This document shows positions 15,501 through 26,100 of a stretch of 64,000 nt of DNA, piece by piece (position 1 is the stretch's first letter; each line of letters opens with the position of its first letter). The DNA is taken from the NCBI RefSeq assembly GCF_037975245.1, contig NC_092566.1, positions 1,736,001 through 1,800,000 of the forward strand. Direction: 5' to 3'. The notes beneath the pieces are model-generated. The model did no database searches and was not told the origin of the DNA. It was given only the letters and a program-made list of their open reading frames with translations. The translations under genes were made by a program, and so were the position numbers. The stretch is from Apostichopus japonicus. Its lineage: Eukaryota > Echinodermata > Holothuroidea > Aspidochirotida > Stichopodidae.

Positions 15501-18330
15501 ACCTGGTTTTGGTTTTTCTTCCTTTTCTACTTCGGCTGATTTTTTAGAAAGAAAACCACCTTCATTCACCAAACGTTTGAAACAAAATGAATGCAGGAGC
15601 TGTACGTCATTCTTAGAATTGACAAAATAACAAACTTTTTACAAGCTTTTGTTGGGATTGTTTTCCTGAAAACACAACTCACCAAAATCTGTTGGCATCC
15701 ACAAAAGTCATCAGAAAAGCAGTAAGTCCAAATAAATAGGAATGGTTGTTCCAAGTAGTCTTGTCCAGCAAGAAAATATACCAGTAGGGAATGAGGTAAA
15801 GCAAACAGCTGACTCTATAGAAGAGTCCAATGCACATCCCAATTGCACCTGCAATGAAAAAAAGAATAATCAGATAAAAAAAACAGAGTTTTTCAAAGTA
15901 TTTAGCATTTCTGCATGTGCAAAAATGTTACCAATAACTGTAAAGCTAGGTAGATCAAAAGCACACTGTTATTGCAGAAGGCAGGTTAGGGAACAATGGT
16001 GGAGGAAACACAAGCAGAGAGCATTTTCATCGTTATTCTATTTTGCATAATTTTCGAATAAATTAGAAACTTTTCATGATGCCCGAACACCAGCAAAACT
16101 TACCCGTTTTCGGGGTATTTATGAATGAGGATACTTTTTTAACAATGCAGTGCAAGAAATGTTACCAAGTATTGTAAAGCTAGGTAGATCAAAAGCATAA
16201 TTGCAGAAGCAGGTTAGGGAGACATGAAGTAAATTTGTATGCATTTTTGGTTGTTATGGCAACATGTTAAATATACTTGTTCATACTTACCAATTAACAA
16301 GATGAGGTAGACAAGGTACATCCAATCCACAGGGAGGGGAGTAATAAAATTAAACAGAGGAAAGAAGCAAAGATTGGGATCGCTGAACTTATCATCTGCA
16401 AAGGGTAACCCCCTCTCTTGAAAAACATCAAGAACCATCAGAAAACCTGTCGACAAAAATGAAAACAGATATATTCTATCTTTAGAATCTAATTCAAATA
16501 TATGTCCTTTTGAAAACATAAAACATCACAGCATCTTAATTAACCAAAATTGTCAAAGAAGACTTTGGCAATGTAACTCTTATTGCAGTTTAGCAATTTC
16601 CAAGAAACAATGACTCAGATAGCAAATTGTTGTTGAATTACCTTCGGAAGGTTGCTATCCACGAGCATATATCTATTCACATCAATTCAAGCTTGAAAAT
16701 GACTGTAATTGAGACATTTTCTGACAAAATATGGGCAATGTTTCATTTTATCAAAAATCCATCAGAATTATTTCATTGCAAAGAAAGAAGACATAGACTT
16801 TTCTCTGTAAACATAAACAGTTGCTTGAAGTTGGTCCCCTCTCCCCCCCCCCCCCCCGGCAACCCCAATAACGTACAAAGACTTATTAAATATATGATAT
16901 TGTCATAGATTCTTAAAGCTGAATTGTAACTTCCAATTCTTTATCAGTTGTCTGACAGTTACAAGTAACTGGATACTGTCCAATTAAAATCAAGGGATTC
17001 ATTTGGTAATATCTGCCTGGAAGCTCCTAATTAGCAACCTGCTATTATTTTTTTATTTTCCGTCCAGTGCAGAAGATTTTTGCATCTCTCAGATTCTATG
17101 CAATGTTTAGAGTTAAATGCTTTAAAGGTCGTCAGTGTATAGCCCCCAGATTGGCTAAAAAGCTAGATAATGGTCACCAACACTCAAATTTCAAACAATC
17201 ATTTTTACTGCAACTCTACAAGTAGTCTTCTACATCGAGATAGCTTATTTCATTGTCTATTTTAACACTACTAATGATGTCTCAGAATAATTTGGAAGCT
17301 TAGCGCCTTTCGGGAAATAGACTTTTGAAAACTTCTAGAAATTATTAGCATGTTAAATTTGGGGCCAATACTGATGACCTTTAAGTTGATGCCATATTTT
17401 AAAAATCATTCCTGAGGCTATTTTGGTGTACTAGAAATAAAAATTATGTTTCCCAATATGTTATCTTAAGTTTAAAACTTTATTATGATGAACCATATCA
17501 TGCGATATACCATAGAATTGTGGCAATTTCTATGCATAACGCAGATTTGACAAAATTTTTAGCCTATACATTAAGGCCAACCTACAGAATAATGGTCAGG
17601 TAGGGGAGTGGGTGGTGTATTTTATAGGCACATGATCACCCAATCCTTGACCAAGAGGTGTTCATCTGCCATCTGGATGCCTCCCACCTCACACCGCACC
17701 AAGGGTGAGGGGGCCAGCAACCCCCTACCCGTCAGTATAGTTCCTAAGCTGCTGTGAACCACTGATTGGCCCATGTTGATTTATTTTATAGTGCCTCACA
17801 GCCTATATTAGCTCTTGACTTATGTCAATCTTCATGGGCTATTGTTCACTCTAGCTTTTATAAAAAAAATAATAATAAAAAAAGTAGCAAGGGGCAATTT
17901 TGCCACATGCCCTTTTCAAGCACTACATACATAATGTGGTTGAACTTGAACATTTGACTAAAGCAATGCAACTTTGCCCATGTAGCACATAATCATATCT
18001 TACCATTGTCAACCACCAAAATTGGAATTTTAGCTGATTTCAAGATAAAAATTAACGAATGACAGTTCTGAAATGTAAGCTTGTATTTAACACAACTTCC
18101 ACAAAATTACCAAATAAGATTCGCCAAATTCCAAGTCCAGCTGGATCTCGAGGTTGATTCATCAGGGGTTTGAATCTTGACCAAGAGGTGATATCTTCAA
18201 CTGTGAAGCCAAATATCTTCTTCATCTTTGGTGAGATATTTGCCGTCTCTTGTTTTACCTCCTGGGTTTGTTTATACTTCTCACTTTTTCTCTTGTTACT
18301 TGCACTGCCTCTGGAAGTGTTGGGAGCCAT
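588..18330 (-). CDS. GGCX: Vitamin K-dependent gamma-glutamyl carboxylase, 14 coding exons
   Basis: Coding exons, 5' to 3' on the minus strand: 18330-18111, 16446-16291, 15848-15683, 13030-12952, 12307-12201, 11106-10940, 10568-10234, 8957-8826, 6268-6117, 5568-5399, 4444-4314, 3134-2966, 2075-1928, 717-588. All have AG/GT borders, phases agree at every junction, and the total is 2262 nt (753 residues plus TAA); the human protein has 758. This integral ER membrane enzyme carboxylates Glu to Gla in secreted proteins while oxidising vitamin K hydroquinone. Compared with human GGCX, the catalytic base Lys218 is K219 (in [10 protein letters not shown]), His160 is H161 (in [10 protein letters not shown]), and the disulfide cysteines 99 and 450 are C100 and C475. 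Other clear matches are [25 protein letters not shown] and [12 protein letters not shown]. Exon 7 (residues 299-410) carries an added loop with a run of seven serines (371-377). The C-terminus is RDEL, an ER-retrieval type signal. The identification is firm. Exons 13 and 14 are the least conserved and rest on phase, splice sites and weak similarity. Confidence 0.95.
931..1236. repeat. Two-copy tandem repeat, 140-bp period
   Basis: Two nearly identical 140-bp units start at 931 and 1071, and the first 26 bp of a third start at 1211. Each begins with ATA(T/C)CTTGATTGA and contains a ...CCACACCCCCTGTTCAAGAC... core. They lie in the last intron of GGCX (718-1927). The rest of that intron shows only G/C homopolymer runs near 1500 and 1655. 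Confidence 0.9.
3225..3380. repeat. Degenerate dispersed repeat with TGACC half-sites
   Basis: This is a short member of the family also seen at 14590-15030 and 53570-55010. It has the order: TGATGACCTCC, TTTGAACCTTTGACCTCCACC, AAAAACAATAGG, CTCAATGTGGTACTTC, then CAAATATGAAATTGGTCTGACC. It lies in an intron of GGCX. Its origin is unknown. Confidence 0.6.
6498..7235. mobile_element. Non-autonomous hAT-type element with internal tandem repeats
   Basis: The element starts CAGGGGCGTAGCGA and ends with the inverse (CGCTACGCCCCTG). It is flanked on both sides by the exact 8-bp duplication ACTGGCAG (6490-6497 and 7236-7243). An 8-bp duplication with CAGGG..CCCTG ends is typical of hAT transposons. 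The body is four copies of a unit of about 138 bp (starting near 6547, 6684, 6790 and 6929; one copy is shortened), each with TTGCCGACGGATCTGG. There is no transposase frame. It sits in GGCX intron 8. Confidence 0.9.
9222..9712. repeat. AT-rich minisatellite, unit about 70-80 bp
   Basis: Roughly seven variable units each contain CAGCACACATAGGCCTTATATATA, a variable (TA)n, ACTACCCAACGTATACATA and TTTCATGTGTCCCTTCCTATAAGC. Length differences come mainly from the (TA)n run, which is longest near 9582-9605. The array lies in GGCX intron 7, between coding exons 7 and 8. Confidence 0.9.
10725..10895. repeat. 19-bp tandem repeat (ACCATTAATGTTTAATAAA)
   Basis: About nine imperfect head-to-tail copies of ACCATTAATGTTTAATAAA lie in GGCX intron 6, immediately downstream of coding exon 6 in transcript orientation (exon 6 ends at 10940). 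The array has no open frame and no spacers. Confidence 0.9.
13684..13852 (-). repeat. Dispersed repeat, copy 1 (13.7 kb)
   Basis: On the minus strand this contains a core of about 75 bp (TCTGAAAAAGTTAACTTTCC, then GTTGCTTGCAAGTGAAG, then GTCGCTACAAAATGCAGACA) that is nearly identical at 39800-39925 (plus) and 63602-63757 (minus). The copies at 13.7 and 63.6 kb also share a further 40 bp ending GCTGGACCTG. The class of the repeat is not recognised. It lies in GGCX intron 3. Confidence 0.85.
14590..15030. repeat. Cluster of degenerate TGACCTTTGACCTC-type repeats
   Basis: Three diverged tandem units share CAAATGACCTTTGACCTCCAC, AAACAATGxGTTCTACTCAATA and ACCAAATATGAAGTTCATCCAC. The last unit ends in a CA-rich stretch (CACATACACACA..). 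The family recurs at 3.2 kb and 53.6-55.0 kb. The whole cluster is within GGCX intron 3 (13031-15682). Confidence 0.7.
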
Positions 18331-18976
18331 TTGTTTTACTTATTTCTTTTTGCTTTTGAGAAAGTATGCACGTACTGTACACAAAAAGTAACAAGGAGAG
18401 AAATTATGCAATTAAGAATTATCCACCATTTCCAATCTACAAATGAAAATCACTGACTTTAATAACAGTGAGTCAAGCTCTGCCTATGACTATTATGTAA
18501 CAGAGTTGTCACATCAGTTAAAGGAAGAGTCAAATCATTGCTAGTGATTTATTTTTGTGATCTGAGTCAAATCATAGGATCAAGTCACCATGAGCGAATA
18601 TATACAATAAGTCTAAATATAGTCCTAATGAGCCTAATGAGTAATGTATTCAATTGTGTAATTCTGGCTAATAAGTCCCTTCAGCCTACATGTTGGCTCT
18701 ACTATTTATCATAAATATTTGTCTAGATAAGACATAGGCTATTACTAGGTGTAGGCCAATATGAGTTTTCATGTAGACTACTTTAGTTTGTCCTTTTCGC
18801 TTCGAAGTTTAGTTTCTCTCACTGGTCTCATTATTTTCAACGAAACATCTGTTACGGATGCATCACTTGTTTGTAACCAACACTAACAAGTAACACTAAC
18901 AGGGATGTCCAAACTACAGGGAGTTGCGCAAATTTAGCAAAATCACACATATACAATAAATGGCTTCAATGCTTAC

Positions 18977-19100
18977 CTTTAAAATCACACGGTGGTAAAA
19001 ACGAGTTCGATACGAATATAGTAACAATGAAGAAAACTCGGATATTTTAAAATCAGTGATACTTCTCCCGTATTTAGTTCTAAGTTCACAACATCGCTAA
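18977..19100 (-). other. Possible 5' non-coding exon of GGCX
   Basis: A good splice donor (AAAG then GTAAGC) lies on the minus strand at 18977/18976, and a pyrimidine-poor but usable acceptor (GTGTACAG) lies near 18380, just upstream of the GGCX start codon at 18328-18330. This would put a short untranslated first exon here. The upstream limit is a guess. No TATA-like box was recognised near 19100. Confidence 0.3.
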
Positions 19101-20524
19101 AGTTCAGACCTACGGTGTTTTGCTACACTAATCTACAAATAAAAGAATTGATTGGGCGAAGAAGAAAACATCTGGTATCAAATTACGCAACACAGGTACG
19201 ACCGAACTATAATATTTCCCTTCCACGTTGATAGGTAAAGCAACTTCTAACAAATCCGAGTGGTTTGCACCTCACTAGTGACATAATTTCTATGATCCCT
19301 TCAAAAAAAAAAATTCTGAGTGCATTGGGAATGTTAAACTGTTAACCTTATTTCCAAAAGTATCTCAGAATATACGAGATTTTTCACCTCGCCGCCGAAA
19401 CTGCACACAATCGATTTGACCTGTTTGCTGTACTAACAGATTGGGAGTTTTGAACGCCTTTTGAATGCGACCAAATTTGTAGGGTTAACAAAGATAGGCT
19501 AGCCTACGCCATGATTTAGTCTACTTTACTAAATCCTTTTGTCATTGTTATTTCACACTGTCTTTTTACCCTTTTCCGGATGCCATCGTTTCGATTTTAA
19601 CCCAGCGGTTTCTTGCAGCTCTCTTACATAAATATTGTCTGCGATCTGGAAAAAGCGGCATGACTAAAGGACGCAGAATATGACACAACACAGCGGGGAG
19701 GTCACTATTTTTAAAGTTTTTTTTTAAAGTTATTATTACAACTAAGGTTTTACACAACTTCAAACTTGACCGACAAAAGTACAATTCTCAGTACACACGC
19801 TAACGGCACCCTGACGTTTTACATGACCATATCAGGCTAATTATACTGCAATTATTGTATGTTCCCGCGATACTATGATCACAAACTGTCTGTGCATGCC
19901 GTGATGGAAGAGATAGCTTCTTTCGACTTCATCAAAAACTATTGCAAAAAAAGTATTTAGAAGTTCACTTCTTAAAAAGACCCGTGTTAGAAGTATCTTG
20001 GTGAGCCCATGCAGTGATAGCATGTTTATATAATTCTAATTCGTAAAAAATTCGAGGAATTTCGCAAATACAGCTGTGGCTTATAACAAGTGAATCCACC
20101 GACACCCATTGCTCAGTTTAGAAACTCCCATTTCAAGTTGGTTTAGTCATAAGCGGAATTCCTACTGTTCAGTCGTTGTCGTCATGATCAGCACAAAAAG
20201 CAAGTTGCTTTGAAGTTAACTCGATTGTTATCAATCTTTCAGGGAGGGTCCCAAGGGGTGGAACGGTTGGTCCCGGGCCTTTTCAAAAAGTGAAAAACAA
20301 TGATTTTCCCGCCAGCCTATCATTATCTGAAACGGGTCAAAGATTTAATAATATGGCTTGACCCTGAGCTAGTTGAAGCTGATACACGTGAACCACCATC
20401 ACTCCGCCTCCCCTTTCCCTCGAAAACATAGAATTTTAATTTCCAAAATGGTTCATTCTCATACATATTTTTGAAGGTATATAATCAGGTTGTACTAATA
20501 GCTACTTTTTATTTTGTGAGTTTG

Positions 20525-20590
20525 AAAAGGGAGAAGGGGATGGGAGAGGGGATGGGATCGGGTGAGGGGATGGGAGAGGGGATGAATGGT
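20525..20590 (+). repeat. G-rich GGGGATGGGAGA array, quadruplex-prone
   Basis: The pattern GGGGATGGGAGA / GGGGATGGGATCGGGTGA is repeated on the plus strand, giving many runs of three or four G separated by short loops. It lies upstream of the GGCX gene, in intergenic DNA. Confidence 0.7.
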
Positions 20591-22932
20591 AGGGGTATGT
20601 GAGTAGTGGTCATTAATAACGAAAGTCAGGGGTTGCATATCACTAAATTAAAGGTAGTCATTTATATCAGATCATGATGACGATGAAATCCAAGTCTGCA
20701 AGTGACCTTTAGTTTTTCTTTCTTTTTCCCCCCATCTTCTTTTTAAAATTCTGTCTTAGACCATTTCTTCAATTGTGCAGATCTGATTTTCCCACTTGTT
20801 ACCCACATTTTCCTGCTTATAAAAGCTTTACCATTAACTGACACACACCATAGTTATGCATTTGAAGGAGCAGATCCCTTCAACTTCTACATTTGGTTAA
20901 ATCCAGTACATCAACAAAAGAATGGCATAAAGTCAAAGATGTGATAAGCTCCATTAAATTTATTCATGCCTTTACAAAGTGTGTGGATACTACATCTAAC
21001 ATTTAGATATACATTATTTTGATATTACTTCAATGACTTTTATGCTTAATTTTATGCAAAATACCTGTCTTCGGGTATTTAGTATCTGACTATTTATTAC
21101 CTCTTTGCATATCATGAAAATTTCAGAAAAATATTCTTTCACAAATCCTAAGAGGTTTGTCATCCTGTTTCAAGAGAAAACGCTGTTGATGTGAAATGTA
21201 AGATGCTTTTGATGTTTTCATAATGGACTCTTTGTAGTTTTTTGTGCAACTTCAAAACCCATTATATATTTCTCAAGGAGACTTTCATCTCTTCATCCTC
21301 TCCATCTCTTAATCCTCTCATTTATCACAAAGAACATTTTATACTAATACATTCATTGTTTATCATCACTTCTTTTTTGGTCTTTTGACTAACCTCCTTC
21401 ATCTTTAGGATGCACATAAGAAATTACAAAAATTCACAAATTTCAATATTGATGGGGTGGAGGGGGGGGGGTGGAGGGTGGATGGAGGACTGGAAAATGA
21501 TGCAAAATGATTCAGCCATTGAGCACTGAGATGGATTTGAAAGCCATCTAGAGTTTGTGGTTCAGTTAAAAATTTTCATTCTCACGATAGTAAACACCAA
21601 ATGGTTGTTTACACCATTTCAGATTTTATGCTTCAATTCCACTTTCCTTACTCCACACACCCTCTCCTGCCTGCTCCGCCCTCCCCCCCCCCCCCCACCA
21701 ACCCTCCAGCTTGAACAAAACACTGAAGTACAGACAGCCTTGTTACTGGGTAGGCTACTCTTCAGACAAACATTTTAGGTAAAACTTCACAAGTTAAAGG
21801 GAAATGTCACCTCTAAGAGGTTCAATGGAGAATGTCAAGTGTTCCAATAACAATACTCTAATATTACTTTATATGAATTTTAATTAATAAAAAAATATGC
21901 AATATATTAAATTAATTAAGAAGGAGGATTATTTAAAGTTCACTTTTCAAAAGGCTACATAGCATGCATAGATATTCCTGGTAAGTCACGACACTTACAC
22001 TAAACCACAGAGGCATTGCTTAACTGGCCATTACAATCAAAAGCAACCTGACAAAATTAACAAAAAAAGGACAATAAAACAATCTAATGATCAAAGCCAT
22101 TGTTGTGAGCTTGGTTGACACAGTTTGGACATGGACAAAGTTTACTTGTTGTAGTAAAATAAGTTTGTTGGATTTGCTTAGGAAATTCATCACATCTGAT
22201 AGTAACTTTAACATTTTTTGGGCATTCTCCTTCACAAAGAGATAAGACTGTATCTTGAATCTTTCTATTCCAATGATTTCTTCAAATGAAACAGAGCAAA
22301 ACGTTTAAAAAGCAATTCAAGCAATTTCACTTTTTTAATAAACCAAAAATATAAGGTGTTCAACACCTTAAATAAATAATAAACTATGAGTTTACTTCAA
22401 AATATTCTTTTCTTCACAACTAGTATGAAAATAAATTTGTTCTGCAAATGTTTTAGAATGCGATTGTCGAGTCATTTATTAATGCTATAGCAACGACAAC
22501 ACAAACAATAAACCAATAAAAAATGGGCTTTACAGAAAACCATGGTATGAAATGGGTTGCTGACCAAACTGAAGGGGAAAAAAATAACTACAAATTTCAA
22601 ATCTTTGTCTCAGTGAGATGTTTGTAGTCCTCAACATGCAGTAAAACATCTTTACAGTGAATAGTGAAAAGTAATAAAATAAATATATTTCGGTAAAATA
22701 CTTTGTGTCAACATCGTGGAAAAACCAAAACACAAACATGGAATGAAAATCTAGAATAGGTGCAAATAAAAGCAGTGATAAATGAAAATTATGAAAATTT
22801 CAGAATTCAAAGAAATTTTTAACTCAGCCTGCACAGAGGAACAAAGGAATGAGAGGGGGAAAAAGAAAAAAGAAAACAAAGTTTACGATGGTCTAACTGA
22901 GTTGATGTCAATCTGGTTGATATTTCTGCTGT

Positions 22933-22938
22933 TTTATT
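22933..22938 (-). terminator. AATAAA polyadenylation signal of the WAP-Kazal-thyroglobulin gene
   Basis: TTTATT on the plus strand reads AATAAA on the minus strand, about 250 nt after the stop codon at 23190-23192. An ATTAAA at about 23018-23023 is an alternative. Placement is by motif and distance only. Confidence 0.5.
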
Positions 22939-23189
22939 TAGTGTCTTCTTCTTCTTTCCATTTTCTCACAGAAATATTAGTATTTCACTACTTATTATTA
23001 TTGTAATATCTTATAGTTTAATAAAATTTTGTAAGTTGGCAGCTTTGCAAAAATAAACACCAAACAGTCACAGTGTTAACTAAATAGATATATTTCACTT
23101 TAAACTACTAAACTTGCGACTTTCTTTGACGTGAATGTTGCATCACATCTAGCCAGAAAAAGCTCTGTTGTTTAAACTTTTGTTTGGTA

Positions 23190-26100
23190 TTATTTCTCTC
23201 TCAGCTCAAGACACTTCTCATCACTAACTCCCTCCTCGTCAGGAGATGGTATCTCGTTTCCCATGCAATCCGCGCACCAACAAGAACCTGTAAGGGACAA
23301 AAAAAAACAAGAAGTTTTGGTTAATATTTCTTTATTTGATGATATTTACTGTCAACTTTCTGTTAGCGATGCAATGCGGTCTAAGAGAAACCCGAGCTAG
23401 TAAAGCGTGCTTTGAGCAGGTCTAAGACATGCGAGTTAAATACAGACAGTTTTGAATGCCCAGCTTTCTGTACCTACTGTCAGAGACTGAGATCTCAACG
23501 TTTTATTTAAGTTTTAAAACAATCCATACTAAACTAATTGGTGGAATAATTTGGTCTCTTTCTCACTACTTTCACAATGCCACAGAACTTTTGCGGTTCT
23601 AAAATGTCACTCGCTTTACATTTCAGGATACCATTTCAAAGAAAGGAATCCCCCAAAGTAGTTTTTACAGAAAGCTACTTGCCAAATTGAAGTCATTCCC
23701 CAATCACGTTGTATAATAAAACCCACAACAATTTGCTACGGCTAATTGCTTAAAAACCTTCAGCATAGTTCTGCCATACTCGCAAGTACAATTTCCCACC
23801 AAATGGTTCTCACGAGTTCTATTTCATGCACTTAGTTTGTCAAATGCTCTAACAAGTTATTTTGGGGAAGCAACAGGTTCGGCGCAATAGGTTTATTCAT
23901 GAATACCTTTTCTGATACCAATTCTACGCATTACTATCCACATACTCAATTACATGGTAATTCCCATACTGGTTATATGCTAATGTACTGTTCGTGGTTG
24001 GACTGGTCCACGCAGTGTACTGAACTGTACTTTTGCGTTGAAATGAAAGACACGTAAATAACACTGATTTTTCGTACTTTATTTTGTTTTTAGTGAAATC
24101 TTTAAGTAAGTTGCTGCAAATGCAAAAACAGAGATAGGTTTATTCATGAATACCTTTTCTGATACCAATTCTATGCATTACTATCCCCATACTCAATTAC
24201 ATGGTAATTCCCTTACTGGTTATATGCTACTGTACTGTTTGTGGTTGGACTGGTCCACACAGTGTACTGAACTATATGCTAATGTACTGTTTGTGGTTGG
24301 ACTGGTCCACGCAGTGTACTGAACTGTACTTTTGCGTTGAAATGAAAGACACGTAAACAACACTGATTTTTCGTACTTTATTTTCTTTTTAATCGAATCT
24401 TTAAATAAGTTGCTGCAAAAAAAAAACAGAAATGGAAAAGTACTAAAATTGCAAATACATTTGTAGGCTCTAGGCTAGTGTCCATAGGTTCATGTTAGTG
24501 TCATATAGTACAGTTAACACTGGAAGTAGCCGTTCTGCAAAAATTTCCGGTATATCTGGTAATACCAATATTCGTCAGCGGGTTTAGTGGTATCAGTTTT
24601 GGCTAATACCGACGTACTACTCCACAAAATAAACGCTACATTTTCCCCAGTCAAAACAGATTCAATCCATTTACCACTGAAAAGTTTGTTGATAAACTCT
24701 ATGAAAATTTACCATCTTGTCAAATGACCTGATAATAATCCTCAACAGGTATTAAAAGATAATATAGGCTATACAGCATCAGCCCAGATTCTTATATGCA
24801 AAGCAGACTAGGTCAAATACACCAGCTTTGAAAGTGTGGTAGGTCTACTCTTATAGTGTTGCATCACAAGGTCAGTGTTAATGCTGTAATAACGCAATGT
24901 TAGGCATGTACTCAAGCCTACTTTTTTGAGTCATACTATGGAAATCTGACAGACCAGTGGTGTTTGCATACAAGTCTGTGTCATTTTTAACTTGATGAAC
25001 GAAACTTTAATTGGTTCATTTTTTTTTTTTGTGGAAGTGCTGTTAAAGTCCATGAGGCAAAGTATACCCATCAACCTATTATGTGATTGTACTGGGAACC
25101 TGTCAAACCAGACAGATATAATTTTAGCGGTCATGATAGGCATAGGTTTTGTGCATGGTTATAATGGGATGCTTTGAAGGGTCACTTTGTTGGTTCTAGA
25201 TACAGTAGACTCAAGAGTGAAACAGCTGTATGAAAACAATTAAATAAGACAAGAAGAAATACAGACACAATTACGGCTATCGGACTGGCATTAAATTAGT
25301 GAAGTACTAAAGCCACCAATTTTCAAAATTGAAAAAATCCTGATAAATTAATATAAAGAATTTTCTTTTGTGCACAATCCCACAAAGTTTATGCTATTAA
25401 TTCATTTCCCCTGGTGCAATTTTTCATAGACAATATTAAAGAAATTGAGTTTGCAGCCTGGGTGAGTAGTGTACCACTGGATATGTGGAAAATGGCAATG
25501 TAGCACAAAATCAAACAATGTTTTTAAGTAATGGTTTGATACTACCAGAGGTCAAAACATGACTGGTCTGTGATTTCAAATTTACATTTCTTCATTAAGC
25601 AATGCATGGTTAAAAGGAAGATGTCCAATAGTGTGAAATATGTTTGATATATGTTGGTATTTGTGGAAACAAATTTTATGCAAATATCTGAGTGTCTATC
25701 ATTAATTCATGACACATCCTTTAAACAGAACTTTCAATGGCGTGATCCTGGTAAGCCCAACAAGGCATATTATTCCACTAAGCCACAGGTTTAACAAATG
25801 TAAATACAAAGCACTTCTTTGGTTAAACGCATTAGGGAATTCTTTAAATATTTAGGACGATATCTGCTAATTGCAATAAATTCATATTTTATTCTCAGAT
25901 TTCAAGAGCGCCCACCGGATTACTAACTTAAGTGAATAATTTATATACAGTATTGCATGATGAATATGCTGTGTCACTACATATGGTAAGTGTAAATATG
26001 TATGGTACTTTTGTACAAGAGAACTGTAGTGCAGTGTATATTTTATAACTGACAGAAATTCAGAGGCTTCAAGCCTTCTGTACTAGATTTTGAATGCTCA

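Larger units (their letters stand above)
19101..23189. other. Intergenic region between GGCX and the WAP-Kazal-thyroglobulin gene
   Basis: I see no gene here; open frames are short and not conserved-looking. It contains a G-rich array at 20525-20590, a G/C homopolymer block at 21460-21480 and a poly-C run at 21681-21698. The last 250 bases are the 3' UTR of the gene to the right. Confidence 0.6.
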
